NCBI GenBank assembly: GCA_014800895.1
Contig: JAAVFG010000027.1
Span: 34,316 to 77,840, forward strand
DNA: 43,525 nt
Direction of reading: 5' to 3'
Source of the DNA: Bacteroidales bacterium
Lineage (GTDB): Bacteria; Bacteroidota; Bacteroidia; Bacteroidales; Muribaculaceae
The notes below the pieces were generated by a model. That model saw only the letters and a program-made list of their open reading frames with translations. It had not been told where the DNA came from and ran no database searches. A program made the position numbers and the translations under genes. Positions 8,620 through 16,998 of the stretch are shown piece after piece (position 1 is the first letter of the stretch; every line of letters begins with the position of its first letter).

Positions 8620-11097
8620 TTATTTCTTAAATAATGAAGCGATAGTAGCCGCCATTGTAGCCACCGATCCAAATCCGGATATAAACGTCAATGCTTTCTC
8701 CCAACTGAAGCCACCGCCCGGCTCCTTAGCCGGCACGATGATCTGTGCACCCGGCTCTACCACCGTCTTGCGTCCCACTTTATCGACATGACCGTTCAAA
8801 TACACGATGAAGCACTTGCTCTTCTTGGCGTTGTTGCCATAGCCTCCCGCCTCCTTGATATAGTCGCTGACCTTAAGCCCAGGCTGATATACCACCGTAT
8901 TCGGATACATCACCTCGCCGGAAATCTTGACCGTACTGACCTGCTCGGGTATATAAAGCTTATCTCCCGGCTGCAACACAAGATCCTGCGACGAGCCAGG
9001 ATATGCCAACGCCAGTTCGAGATTGATACCAACGCTATACACATCCGAAACCTCTATCTTACTTGTAGAGATGGAATCCGCGCCCTCCTGATTCATCATC
9101 GCCATCTTGAGAACATTCTCCCTCGCCTGACGCTCATCATCCGAAATCTTACGCTTCAAGAAAGCCCCCCTTACATAGGCTCCGTCCACGATTCCTCCGG
9201 CGCGTGCCACAAGGTCGCTCAGGCGCTCATTACGCTTCGAGATGGTATAAGCCCCCCCGAAAAGCACCTGTCCATCTATCTCCACCATCTCCTGAGGCTG
9301 ATAGCCCGGAGCGGTACGTACAGTCACTATATCATATGGCTTAAGCATAAATTCGCTCGCCGGATTATTCTTGGTGCCCAAGCCTCCAACGATATTGATT
9401 GTGTATGTCTGCGCCAACTGGTTGGTCTCTGTCATGGCAGCCGGATCTACGATACGGCGCGACACATCCACACGCGCTGTTGATGCTCCCTCCCGGAGAC
9501 CGCCCGCACGCAGGATAAGATCCTCCACCGACGTATTTGCCATATAACTGTACGCCCCTGGATTAGTCACCATGCCGTTGATAGTGAAGTCCCCCTTCTC
9601 CGATATATCCTGCACGCTCGCTATCTCCACGATATCATTCTTCTGCAATGTTATATCGGGCGAAATACCCGCCATCACAGATCCCAAATTTACGGGTATC
9701 ACCTCAAAGGTCATATCCGGTCCCTGACGGTAGATCAGCGCCCTCCCCTTATAGGCATCATCCGTAAGTCCCTCGGCAAGTCGAAGCATTTCGGTAAGCG
9801 TTGTCGCTCCGCTTCCCAAGGCATATAATCCCGGGCGTGTTACAGCTCCCTTGAGTTCTACTCTGTTGGAGAAGCGATCAAGGACAGTGCCGACAGTCAC
9901 CACATCCCCATCCTTCAGACGGTATGAATCGAAATCACCCTTCTCCACATTATAAAGCTCATTCTCCGTGCCGTTCTGGCGTGACAGTTGCACCATCCCC
10001 GAATATGCATCACCCGAAAGACCACCGGCATAATCAAGGAGCGAAGCTACCGTCTCTCCCGGTTTGATCTCATAATACATCGGGCGCTTAACATTTCCCG
10101 ACACGTTCACTATCTGCTCATAGGGAGGCACGATGATCACATCTCCCTCCTGAAGTCGGATATTTCCCGTCTGTTTCCCCTTGAAAAGATAGTCATATAT
10201 ATCCACAGTCGCCACGCGCTTACCGTTGCGCAACACATAAATATTACGCATAGATCCGATATCATTTATTCCCCCGGCATTATAGAGAGCATGGAACACA
10301 CTTGAGAAAGGTGACATCCGGAACGATCCCGGAGTGCTGACCTCTCCCATGATATCTATCTGTATCGAGCGGATATCACCGAGATTCACGCTAACATCGG
10401 TCTGCTCATTGCTCAGACCCCCATATTTATTGGCAAAAAGATTCTTAATATATTTATTCGCCTCGTCTACAGTCTTCCCGTTGAGATAGACAGGCCCGAG
10501 ACGCGAAACCATTATGCTCCCCTCCGGAGAGATCTTCTCGCGGAGATGCTCTTCGGCAGCGCCCCATATGTCGATAATCACCTCATCTCCGGGTCCGAGA
10601 CGGTAATTCTTCGGAGTCGCCATGTTATTGTTCGGCTCGAATGAGAGGCTCTGCGAATTAAAGAGCGAATGACCATACACCTCCTTATAATTGGGATCAA
10701 ACGGTATGACCATATTATCCGTCTCGGTCACAACCACCGTCTCATCATTCACACCACGCAGATTACCCTGCTGATTCTGACCTCCTGCATTCTGAGGCTG
10801 CTGATTGCGATTTGCCTGATTCTGATTATACTGACTCCCCTGATACTGTATAGCCGCAGACTGAGCCGAGTTATCAGCACCAGTGCCCATCGTCCCTTCA
10901 CGCTGATACTTCGCCTTGATACGCCTCACCTGATCCGGCTTCACGCCACGAGCCATCAGCTCCTGACCAATCTGCTTCTCAGTCTTGCCGTTAGCCGACT
11001 GAGTACGTATATATCTTATCACTTCATCATCAGTCATCGCTCCAGCAGAAAGCGCCAAAGCCATCAAACCGATAAAAAGATACTTCCTTATATTCAT
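8620..11097 (-). CDS. wza: polysaccharide export outer-membrane protein with multiple SLBB domains
   Basis: 825 residues from the ATG at 11097. The frame is open further upstream, but that stretch covers the promoter, and this ATG opens a signal peptide (NIRKYLFIGLMALALSAGA). A short helical domain comes next (DDEVIRYIRTQ, GVKPDQVRRI), then a Gln/Asn-rich linker (about 80-110). The Poly_export/PES domain has the diagnostic YRLGPGDEVIIDIWG, and at least five SLBB-type domains follow, seen as recurring GxVxxPG and LxDLIxRAGG motifs. The C-terminus has a hydrophobic helix (about 795-820). The family forms the outer-membrane channel for capsule and EPS. First gene of the reverse operon, 4 bp from wzz. 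The extra SLBB domains and missing Cys lipobox are typical of Bacteroidota versions. Confidence 0.9.
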   Translation of the reverse strand: MNIRKYLFIGLMALALSAGAMTDDEVIRYIRTQSANGKTEKQIGQELMARGVKPDQVRRIKAKYQREGTMGTGADNSAQSAAIQYQGSQYNQNQANRNQQPQNAGGQNQQGNLRGVNDETVVVTETDNMVIPFDPNYKEVYGHSLFNSQSLSFEPNNNMATPKNYRLGPGDEVIIDIWGAAEEHLREKISPEGSIMVSRLGPVYLNGKTVDEANKYIKNLFANKYGGLSNEQTDVSVNLGDIRSIQIDIMGEVSTPGSFRMSPFSSVFHALYNAGGINDIGSMRNIYVLRNGKRVATVDIYDYLFKGKQTGNIRLQEGDVIIVPPYEQIVNVSGNVKRPMYYEIKPGETVASLLDYAGGLSGDAYSGMVQLSRQNGTENELYNVEKGDFDSYRLKDGDVVTVGTVLDRFSNRVELKGAVTRPGLYALGSGATTLTEMLRLAEGLTDDAYKGRALIYRQGPDMTFEVIPVNLGSVMAGISPDITLQKNDIVEIASVQDISEKGDFTINGMVTNPGAYSYMANTSVEDLILRAGGLREGASTARVDVSRRIVDPAAMTETNQLAQTYTINIVGGLGTKNNPASEFMLKPYDIVTVRTAPGYQPQEMVEIDGQVLFGGAYTISKRNERLSDLVARAGGIVDGAYVRGAFLKRKISDDERQARENVLKMAMMNQEGADSISTSKIEVSDVYSVGINLELALAYPGSSQDLVLQPGDKLYIPEQVSTVKISGEVMYPNTVVYQPGLKVSDYIKEAGGYGNNAKKSKCFIVYLNGHVDKVGRKTVVEPGAQIIVPAKEPGGGFSWEKALTFISGFGSVATMAATIASLFKK

Positions 11098-11123
11098 CAG
11101 AACCAATATTAATCTTTGAAATG

Positions 11124-11154
11124 CAAAAATAATAAAAAAATCACCTCCTCCCAA
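11124..11154 (-). promoter_or_regulatory. Bacteroidota-type promoter of the wza-wzz-M23 operon
   Basis: On the reverse strand: TTG (11154-11152), 20 bp, then TATTTTTG (11131-11124), matching the TTG-N20-TAnnTTTG consensus. It lies about 27 bp upstream of the wza ATG, leaving a short leader. Confidence 0.65.
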
Positions 11155-11234
11155 TTCAAAATACAAAAAGACTCCCTCAAAAGAATAAAATATTAAAAAA
11201 CAACCCAAAGAATCAAAAACTGCAATTTATTTCT

Positions 11235-11242
11235 TATATTTG
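11235..11242 (+). promoter_or_regulatory. probable -7 box for ugd-upxY
   Basis: TATATTTG fits TAnnTTTG and lies in AT-rich DNA just before the GC-rich leader. No good TTG is seen 20 bp upstream, so the call rests on the -7 box and position only. Confidence 0.5.
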
Positions 11243-11252
11243 TATCCTCAAT

Positions 11253-11345
11253 CCGCAGTAGGCGCAGAGCGGGAGCGAAAGCCCTGCTCAGTTGCGGTGC
11301 AAGGCGCAAGCGCGTCCCTAACGCGAAGCGGCTTCCCATCATATT
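11253..11345 (+). promoter_or_regulatory. GC-rich structured leader upstream of ugd
   Basis: A leader of about 145 nt. 11253-11257 (CCGCA) pairs with 11293-11297 (TGCGG). Inside, GAGC-GGG (11267-11273) pairs with CCC-T-GCTC (11282-11289). Further short GC stems follow (CGCG arms near 11311 and 11322), and GGGAGCG is repeated at 11271 and 11358. It is a candidate regulatory RNA or antitermination target; no known riboswitch recognised. Confidence 0.45.
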
Positions 11346-11394
11346 TTAACCGCAGGCGGGAGCGCAGCGACCACCGGCAATAACCATCTTGATT

Positions 11395-12711
11395 ATGAAA
11401 AAATACAACATAGCCGTAGCCGGCACCGGCTACGTAGGCCTCTCGATAGCCACCCTCCTCTCCCAACATAACCACGTGACTGCGGTCGATATTATCCCCG
11501 AGAAAGTCGACCTCATCAATAATAAAAAATCTCCCATCCAGGACGATTACATAGAAAAATATCTCGCAGAGAAAGAGCTCGACCTCACAGCCACTCTCGA
11601 CGCAGCCGAAGCATACCGCAACGCTGACTTCGTCGTAATCGCCGCCCCCACTAACTACGACCCGGTCAAGAACTACTTCGACACACATAACATCGAAGAT
11701 GTCATCGACCTCGTCCTATCTGTCAATCCCGATGCCGTAATGGTGATCAAATCTACCATCCCGGTCGGCTATTGCCGCTCCCTCTATCTCAAATATGCCA
11801 AGAAAGGAGCGCAGAAATTCAACCTCCTCTTCTTCCCCGAATTCCTCCGCGAAAGCAAGGCTCTATACGACAACCTCTACCCCTCGCGTATCATCGCGGG
11901 AGTCCCCAAGATTCTCTCCCGTCCAGAATTTGCAGAAGAAAATGAAGCCATCCTCGCCGTTACCAACATCAAAGAAATGGATCATCAGGCACATATCTTC
12001 GCCGATCTCCTCCGTCATGGAGCAGAAAAGGAGGATATCAATATCCTATACATGGGCATGAAAGAAGCCGAAGCCGTAAAACTCTTCGCAAACACTTATC
12101 TTGCCCTCCGCGTCAGCTACTTCAACGAGCTCGACACATACGCCGAAGTCAAGGGACTCGACTCCAAAGCCATAATCGAAGGTATCGGACTCGACCCCCG
12201 TATCGGCACCCACTATAACAACCCCTCCTTCGGCTACGGAGGCTACTGTCTCCCCAAAGACACGAAGCAGCTCCTCGCCAACTACGCCGATGTCCCCCAG
12301 AATATGATGACCGCCATTGTGGAGAGCAACCGCACCCGCAAAGACTTCATCGCCGATCAGGTGCTACGTCTCGCCGGATGGTACGACTATACCTCCTCCC
12401 CCACCTACCGTCACGACCCCGAAGAGGAATGTATAATCGGAGTCTACCGCCTCACAATGAAATCCAACTCCGACAACTTCCGACAGAGCTCCATCCAGGG
12501 CGTAATGAAACGCATCAAAGCCAAAGGAGCCACTGTCATTATCTACGAGCCTACCCTCCCCGACGGCTCCACCTTCTTCGGCTCCCGCGTGGTCAACGAT
12601 CTGGATGAATTCAAACGGCAATCACGCGCTATCCTCGCCAATCGCACCTCCGCCGACCTTTCCGACGTCTCCTCAAAAGTCTATACACGCGACCTCTTCT
12701 CCCGCGACTGA
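11395..12711 (+). CDS. ugd: UDP-glucose 6-dehydrogenase
   Basis: 438 residues from the ATG at 11395; a TTG two codons earlier is also in frame. The Rossmann motif GTGYVG is at residues 10-15. The middle UDP-sugar dehydrogenase domain follows, and the catalytic cysteine C285 sits in GGYCLPKDT. The C-terminal UDP-binding domain carries [19 protein letters not shown]. The enzyme oxidises UDP-glucose to UDP-glucuronate with two NAD+ in the cytoplasm. Its position next to export genes and upxY indicates glucuronate (or a derived uronic acid or pentose) for surface polysaccharide. Length and motifs match the short, E. coli-like Ugd class. The downstream upxY is probably co-transcribed (71-bp gap with hairpin copy C). 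Confidence 0.93.
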   Translation: MKKYNIAVAGTGYVGLSIATLLSQHNHVTAVDIIPEKVDLINNKKSPIQDDYIEKYLAEKELDLTATLDAAEAYRNADFVVIAAPTNYDPVKNYFDTHNIEDVIDLVLSVNPDAVMVIKSTIPVGYCRSLYLKYAKKGAQKFNLLFFPEFLRESKALYDNLYPSRIIAGVPKILSRPEFAEENEAILAVTNIKEMDHQAHIFADLLRHGAEKEDINILYMGMKEAEAVKLFANTYLALRVSYFNELDTYAEVKGLDSKAIIEGIGLDPRIGTHYNNPSFGYGGYCLPKDTKQLLANYADVPQNMMTAIVESNRTRKDFIADQVLRLAGWYDYTSSPTYRHDPEEECIIGVYRLTMKSNSDNFRQSSIQGVMKRIKAKGATVIIYEPTLPDGSTFFGSRVVNDLDEFKRQSRAILANRTSADLSDVSSKVYTRDLFSRD

Positions 12712-12734
12712 TCCTCCACGACTCCGCATCATCC

Positions 12735-12780
12735 GCAGAGTCTGCGCCTGTGTAAGCAGCTTTGCTGCAAAGAAAAAAGA
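12735..12780 (+). repeat. recurrent hairpin element, copy C
   Basis: CCTGTGTAA, stem GCAGC/GCTGC (12756-12760 with 12764-12768, loop TTT), then AAAGAAAAAAG. The middle stem pair is changed to A-T on both sides relative to copy A. The element ends 2 bases before the ATG of upxY, so the hairpin lies in that gene's ribosome-binding region. Confidence 0.55.
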
Positions 12781-12782
12781 TA

Positions 12783-13289
12783 ATGAACTGGTACGCAATC
12801 AAAACCTCCAAGCCCCTCGCTCTCTCTAAAGAATTAGAAGCCAGAGGCTGCGACACTTACCTCCCACTTGAGGAAATCCACCGCGCCGACGGATCCATCC
12901 GCCGGCGTCCCCTCATATCCCGACTACTATTCCTCCATTCCGACCGCGCCAAAGCCCGCGCCATCGAGCAAGAAGCACGAAAAGAAGAAAGTCCACTCCC
13001 CGCTCTCTGGATCTACCGCAACAAACCGGGAGAAGAGATCACCCCAATCCCCGAAGAGCAATTCCGCCTATTCCGCCTCCTCACCGCCCCCGACTCCCTC
13101 CGCTGCGAAATCTACCATAAAGAGGAATACAAGATCGGCGACCGTCTCCGTGTCATAGCCGGTCCTTTCGCCGGCTACGAAGGCTACGCGCGCCGTATCC
13201 GCAAAAACAAACATATAGTAGTAGAAATCGAAGGTCTCTGCGCCATCGCCCTCCCCTTCATCCACCCCGACCTCCTCCAAAAAATCTAA
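12783..13289 (+). CDS. upxY: UpxY-family NusG-like transcription antiterminator
   Basis: 168 residues from the ATG at 12783. The N-terminus MNWYAIKTSK is the typical NGN-domain opening, with the NGN domain at about 1-100. A KOW motif at about 119-145 contains GDRLRVIAGPFAGYEG, ending in IHPDLLQKI. This is the architecture of NusG paralogues. Members in Bacteroides (UpxY) bind RNA polymerase at the leader of a capsule operon and prevent premature termination. Housekeeping NusG is usually longer, and the capsule setting favours UpxY. No UpxZ-like gene follows; a promoter, leader and the AAA/RloB pair come next. Target leader candidates are 13471-13624 and 15596-15852. Confidence 0.85.
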   Translation: MNWYAIKTSKPLALSKELEARGCDTYLPLEEIHRADGSIRRRPLISRLLFLHSDRAKARAIEQEARKEESPLPALWIYRNKPGEEITPIPEEQFRLFRLLTAPDSLRCEIYHKEEYKIGDRLRVIAGPFAGYEGYARRIRKNKHIVVEIEGLCAIALPFIHPDLLQKI

Positions 13290-13319
13290 ACACCTGCCTC
13301 CACCACCGATCACACTGGG

Positions 13320-13336
13320 GGCAGGAGGCTCCTGCC
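13320..13336 (+). terminator. hairpin after upxY, possible terminator
   Basis: GGCAGG (13320-13325) pairs with CCTGCC (13331-13336) around AGGCT; the sequence is fully palindromic over 17 nt. There is no clean T run directly after it, so termination is only possible. The surrounding 335-base gap (13290-13624) holds this hairpin, hairpin copy E, a promoter and a leader. Confidence 0.4.
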
Positions 13337-13349
13337 TTCCGCTAATTTA

Positions 13350-13372
13350 TGAGGGCTCGATGCCCGAAAAAA
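13350..13372 (+). repeat. recurrent hairpin element, copy E (degenerate)
   Basis: TGA, stem GGGC/GCCC (13353-13356 with 13362-13365), loop TCGAT, then GAAAAAA. It has the same order of parts as copies A-D but a shorter stem and no GTG before the TGA. Confidence 0.35.
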
Positions 13373-13438
13373 TTAAAAATAAAACAGCCACTGAGCGGTC
13401 AGCCCTTATTCCACACCAACAATTAAACTCCTCCAATA

Positions 13439-13470
13439 TTTGCATATTTCCCCAAATCCCCCTATCTTTG
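13439..13470 (+). promoter_or_regulatory. strong Bacteroidota promoter
   Basis: TTTG (13439-13442), 20 bp, then TATCTTTG (13463-13470): a full match to the group consensus. Transcription should start near 13477 and read a leader of about 150 nt into the AAA ATPase gene and possibly the capsule operon. Confidence 0.75.
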
Positions 13471-13476
13471 TAACAT

Positions 13477-13624
13477 CTACCCACGCCGGAGCCCATGTAT
13501 TTGGAGAAAGTGTAGGCAGTTCTTTCTCCGACTATCCCCCGATAGCCGGAAGAAAGACTATACCCACACCAATTTTCGAAACATTTTCCTTTTTCTCCCC
13601 TACAATACAAAATAGCTTAAGTAA
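13477..13624 (+). promoter_or_regulatory. leader with two hairpins upstream of the AAA/RloB pair
   Basis: GGAGAAAG (13503-13510) pairs with CTTTCTCC (13522-13529) across an 11-nt loop. CTATC (13532-13536) pairs with GATAG (13541-13545) across CCCC. No reading frame is evident. Because it directly follows upxY and a strong promoter, it is a candidate site for UpxY-dependent antitermination. Confidence 0.45.
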
Positions 13625-14923
13625 ATGATTTTAGATTTATCTATTTCTAACTTCAGATCCATAAAAGATAGACAAACCATATCTTTTATTGCCGAGTCAA
13701 GTACTCACTTGGATGACTACTATGTTGTCAAAAAAAGTAAATATAGGATACTTAAACTTATCTCCATCTTAGGGCCTAATGCATCCGGCAAGAGTAATTT
13801 CCTCAGAGGATTTCAATTTCTGAGAAGACTCGTTATTCATCCACTTGAAAATAAAGGATCTAAAATACAATATGAGCCATTCTTGCTTGATGATGACTAT
13901 AAAAACGCCGAATCCTCCATTGAAATAAATTTTATTTGTGGAGATAGTAAATTCACCTACTCGCTTCAATTCAATAATAACTTTATTCTTAAGGAGATTA
14001 TCACACGCCAAGGATTAGAGGATTTACGTGCTCATAAAGTCCTTGATCGAACCACAGATATTGAGAAAGGTATTGCCTACATCACGTGGGGAAATAAATA
14101 TCGTAATACCCCTAATAAAGAAGGATTATTAAACAATCTACTCCCAAACCGTACGGTGTTTGGAGCTTATATGAAAAGCAATGTAGACATTCCGTGGATG
14201 AAAGAAGTCTGTGATTGGTTTGGAGAATATATGTTACCTAATATAGACCCTCATAATCAGAACCTTCAAGATTTTGTAGCCAAGGAGATTCATAATGGAA
14301 AAATCAATCATGCATTGCTCAAAGATCTTCTGAAAAAGGCAGATATCGGAGTTGCTGACCTCACACTTGAGGTCTTGAAAACTCCAATTCCCAAAGAAGT
14401 GTTGGAGGTGATATTGAATGATGACGATCTTCCATCAGATGTAAGGGAAAGGCTTTCATCCGATCCCACCTCTACCGACTATAGAATCTCACTTCTTCAT
14501 AATGGACCCAATGGGCCGGTAGCTCTTAAATTTGAAGATGAATCGGAGGGAACGCAACGATATTTCGAGCTTTCAGGGATCCTGCTGAAAATGGTACAAG
14601 AAAATCATTTTCTTGCCATTGATGAGTTAGAATGTAGGCTACATCCTGATCTCTACAGATATTTCATTACCTCATTTCTATCCAACTCACATGAGTCTCA
14701 ACTGATTTTCACCACGCATCTTCGAGAATTTCTTTATAGTCCGGAGGATTTCAGGATGGATAGTGTATGGTTTGCTGAAAAGGACTCTCAAGGTGCAACT
14801 GAATTATATTCATTGGCTCATTTCGATAAGAGAGACATTAAGGAACTCCCCAATCTCTTCTGGGCTTATAAAACAGGACGTCTTGGTGCAGTACCAAGTT
14901 TAGGAGATACCGGTATTAATTGA
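13625..14923 (+). CDS. AAA ATPase of an AbiL/RloA-like defence pair
   Basis: 432 residues. The start MILDLSISNFRSIKD is typical of AAA_15/AAA_21 OLD-like ATPases. Walker A GPNASGKS is at 50-57. Walker B with DE lies at about 330-336 (LAIDELE). The H-loop THL histidine is near 365. The middle region (about 170-280) is an insertion, as usual in this family. It is followed 12 bp later by an RloB-type TOPRIM-like gene, the arrangement of AbiLi/AbiLii and RloA/RloB. These act in abortive infection: the ATPase senses or assembles and the partner nuclease attacks nucleic acid. The DNA is AT-richer than the preceding genes, suggesting acquisition. A strong promoter with leader lies upstream. Confidence 0.85.
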   Translation: MILDLSISNFRSIKDRQTISFIAESSTHLDDYYVVKKSKYRILKLISILGPNASGKSNFLRGFQFLRRLVIHPLENKGSKIQYEPFLLDDDYKNAESSIEINFICGDSKFTYSLQFNNNFILKEIITRQGLEDLRAHKVLDRTTDIEKGIAYITWGNKYRNTPNKEGLLNNLLPNRTVFGAYMKSNVDIPWMKEVCDWFGEYMLPNIDPHNQNLQDFVAKEIHNGKINHALLKDLLKKADIGVADLTLEVLKTPIPKEVLEVILNDDDLPSDVRERLSSDPTSTDYRISLLHNGPNGPVALKFEDESEGTQRYFELSGILLKMVQENHFLAIDELECRLHPDLYRYFITSFLSNSHESQLIFTTHLREFLYSPEDFRMDSVWFAEKDSQGATELYSLAHFDKRDIKELPNLFWAYKTGRLGAVPSLGDTGIN

Positions 14924-14935
14924 TTCAAATCCACT

Positions 14936-15595
14936 ATGTCAGCGCGTAAAACTCTCAAAGCCACTCCTCAACGACTGCGCGAATCCATAGCAGTCATAAT
15001 AGACGGCAAGGATGAAAAGTGGTATATTGAGCAGCTTAGGGAGTTCTATTCCAAAGAGAAGATCACCAAAATTAAGATCTCCCCTGAGTTCCCGGAGAAG
15101 AAGAGTGTCCACGACTTATTTGAAATGGCAGAAAGATTAGCAGGACAATCCTATTCCCACATCTTTCTGATCATTGATCTTGACAATATTCTTAAAGATG
15201 CGGTAGAAACCCGAAAATTTCAAGAAAAATATAAAGTATATAATACAAAGAATAAAGGTAGAAAAAACAAATGGATGGAGAAGTTGACCATAATCATCAA
15301 CTCTCCATGTTTGGAATATTGGTATTTATTGCATTTCAAGCAGACTAATAGATTTTATCCTGATTATGACGCATTAAAGCCTGATTTACGGAAAAGCAAC
15401 CCAATTCTGAAACAATACGATAAGTCAGAGACTTTCTATTATCAGAGTCCCGGTCTTTTTCGCAAATTAGAACCTTATATTGAGGTGGCTAAAGCAAACG
15501 CACTGCCATTCGATATATTATCCATGCATCAAAAAGGCTTCTCAGAGATGTTCAAACTTTTCGACTATCTCACAATTACGAAGTCTACTCCTTAG
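14936..15595 (+). CDS. RloB-like (AbiLii-type) TOPRIM-fold protein
   Basis: 219 residues. The N-terminus is basic. AVIIDGKDEKWYIEQL (19-34) is the position of the first TOPRIM acidic motif (G-x-x-E). FLIIDLDN (77-84) gives the D-x-D motif. NSPCLEYWYLLHF (122-134) matches the strongly conserved RloB signature N-P-C-x-E-x-W-x-L-L-H. These define the RloB family, the nuclease-like partner of an AAA ATPase in AbiL-type abortive infection. The usual EG of the first motif reads DG here. It is transcribed with the ATPase 12 bp upstream. About 250 bases without a gene follow before the capsule genes. Confidence 0.82.
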   Translation: MSARKTLKATPQRLRESIAVIIDGKDEKWYIEQLREFYSKEKITKIKISPEFPEKKSVHDLFEMAERLAGQSYSHIFLIIDLDNILKDAVETRKFQEKYKVYNTKNKGRKNKWMEKLTIIINSPCLEYWYLLHFKQTNRFYPDYDALKPDLRKSNPILKQYDKSETFYYQSPGLFRKLEPYIEVAKANALPFDILSMHQKGFSEMFKLFDYLTITKSTP

Positions 15596-15852
15596 ACTTA
15601 ACTTGTAGCAGTTCCACTATCCCAACTCCTGAAGGGTTACACCTTCTATTAAACCAGATGGAACACAGCGCCTATCCTGCGCAAACCCGAGGGTGCATCG
15701 TCGGCCGGGAGGAAGTGAACCTTGAAATAGCTGAAATCTTTTTTACTTTTTTTAATATCAGATTCTCTCTAAAATAATACTATCAAAGGGACCATCTGGA
15801 GCAGTATAGAACGCTTCTCTGTACAGAGGATTAAACCAATAGATAATTTAAT
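15596..15852 (+). other. non-coding gap before the capsule operon
   Basis: 257 bases with no supported gene. It has a GC-rich patch (about 15665-15715, with GCGC arms around CTATCCT), a T-rich tract near 15745, and an 8-bp inverted pair CCAGATGG (15654)/CCATCTGG (15790). No clear TAnnTTTG promoter is seen, so the capsule genes may be read from 13463 or from a divergent promoter here. Confidence 0.4.
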
Positions 15853-16998
15853 ATGAATAAGCAAGTAAAGCCTAAAATAGCTATTATTGGGGGGAGCTAT
15901 TTACAGCTGCCATTAATAAAAAAATGTAAAGAATTAGGCATCGAGACTCACTGTTTTGCTTGGTTAGAAGGAGCAGTGTGTAAAGATTTTGCTGATCACT
16001 TCTATCCCATATCAATAATTCAAAAAGAACAGATTCTTGATATATGCAGAACGGAAGCAATTAATGGCATATGCACCATTGCATCTGATGTCGCTGCGCC
16101 GACAGTCGCGTATGTAGCTGAAAAATTGGGATTAAATGGAAACTCATATGAAAGTGCCTGCAATGCCAACAATAAGTTCATGATGCGAAAATTGCTTCAG
16201 CAAGCGGGGATCTTATGTCCTCAATTTTTTTGTATAACAAATATTGACCAAGTCCATGGTATTGAATGGCGTTTCCCTTTGATTGTTAAACCGACGGATA
16301 GATCTGGATCCTTAGGTGTATCAAAAGTTAATAATAAAGAAGAGTTAATCTTGGCAATTGAGAAGGCTATTAATTTTTCATTCAAGGGAGAGGCCATTGT
16401 TGAGGAATTCATAGATGGACGTGAGATTAGTGTTGAATGTATATCATATCATGGTAAGCATTATCCTCTTCAAATAACAGATAAGGTCACAACTAATGCT
16501 CCACATTTTGTTGAATTGGAGCATCATCAACCTGCTGAATTATCAGAATCACTTTACGAAGAGATTTATTCCATAACGACAAGAGCGCTTGAAGCATTGG
16601 GACTAAAAGAGGGAGCATCTCATTCTGAATATAAGATTACTGATAAAGGTTCAATATATATAATGGAAATCGGAGGACGAATGGGAGGTGATTTTATTGG
16701 ATCAGATTTAGTGGAACTTTCAACAGGATATGATTTTTTAAAGGGGGTAATTGAGGTCTCTTTGAACTCCTTCAATGAACCCCAGATACATACAAAAAAG
16801 TATTCAGGTATATATTTTCTGTCAAAAGAAACAGAGGAGTTCCTTCCATTTTTTAAGAATCTTATATCTTCAGATGTAATAGTTGAGATAAATCAAACAT
16901 CAACCGATTTAAAAGATCTTACTTGTTCTGCTGACAGAAGTGGGTATATAATATATCAATCAGATAAAAGTAAATGGAATCCAAGAACGATACTTTAA
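15853..16998 (+). CDS. ATP-grasp family ligase
   Basis: 381 residues. The N-terminal Rossmann-like PreATP-grasp domain has KIAIIGGSYLQLPLI at 8-22. The ATP-grasp core has FPLIVKPTDRSGSLGV (lysine and glycine-rich loop), VEEFIDGREISVE and the metal-binding end IMEIGGRMGGDF. The family joins a carboxylate to an amine or similar nucleophile through an acyl phosphate (carbamoyl-phosphate synthase/D-Ala ligase type). In polysaccharide loci such enzymes may attach amino acids or other carboxylates to sugars; that role is inferred here. It is the first gene of the capsule operon, overlapping the next gene by 25 bp. The DNA is AT-rich compared with the core genes. Confidence 0.8.
   Translation: MNKQVKPKIAIIGGSYLQLPLIKKCKELGIETHCFAWLEGAVCKDFADHFYPISIIQKEQILDICRTEAINGICTIASDVAAPTVAYVAEKLGLNGNSYESACNANNKFMMRKLLQQAGILCPQFFCITNIDQVHGIEWRFPLIVKPTDRSGSLGVSKVNNKEELILAIEKAINFSFKGEAIVEEFIDGREISVECISYHGKHYPLQITDKVTTNAPHFVELEHHQPAELSESLYEEIYSITTRALEALGLKEGASHSEYKITDKGSIYIMEIGGRMGGDFIGSDLVELSTGYDFLKGVIEVSLNSFNEPQIHTKKYSGIYFLSKETEEFLPFFKNLISSDVIVEINQTSTDLKDLTCSADRSGYIIYQSDKSKWNPRTIL

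Noticed and set aside
8788..9483. 231-codon forward frame inside the reverse-strand wza gene
   Set aside because: Antisense shadow of SLBB domains; His/Ile-rich translation without family signature.
15654..15797. 8-bp inverted pair CCAGATGG/CCATCTGG as a possible invertible promoter in front of the capsule operon
   Set aside because: The match does not extend beyond 8 bases, an 8-bp match is expected by chance in a region this size, no consensus promoter lies between, and no invertase gene is in the window.
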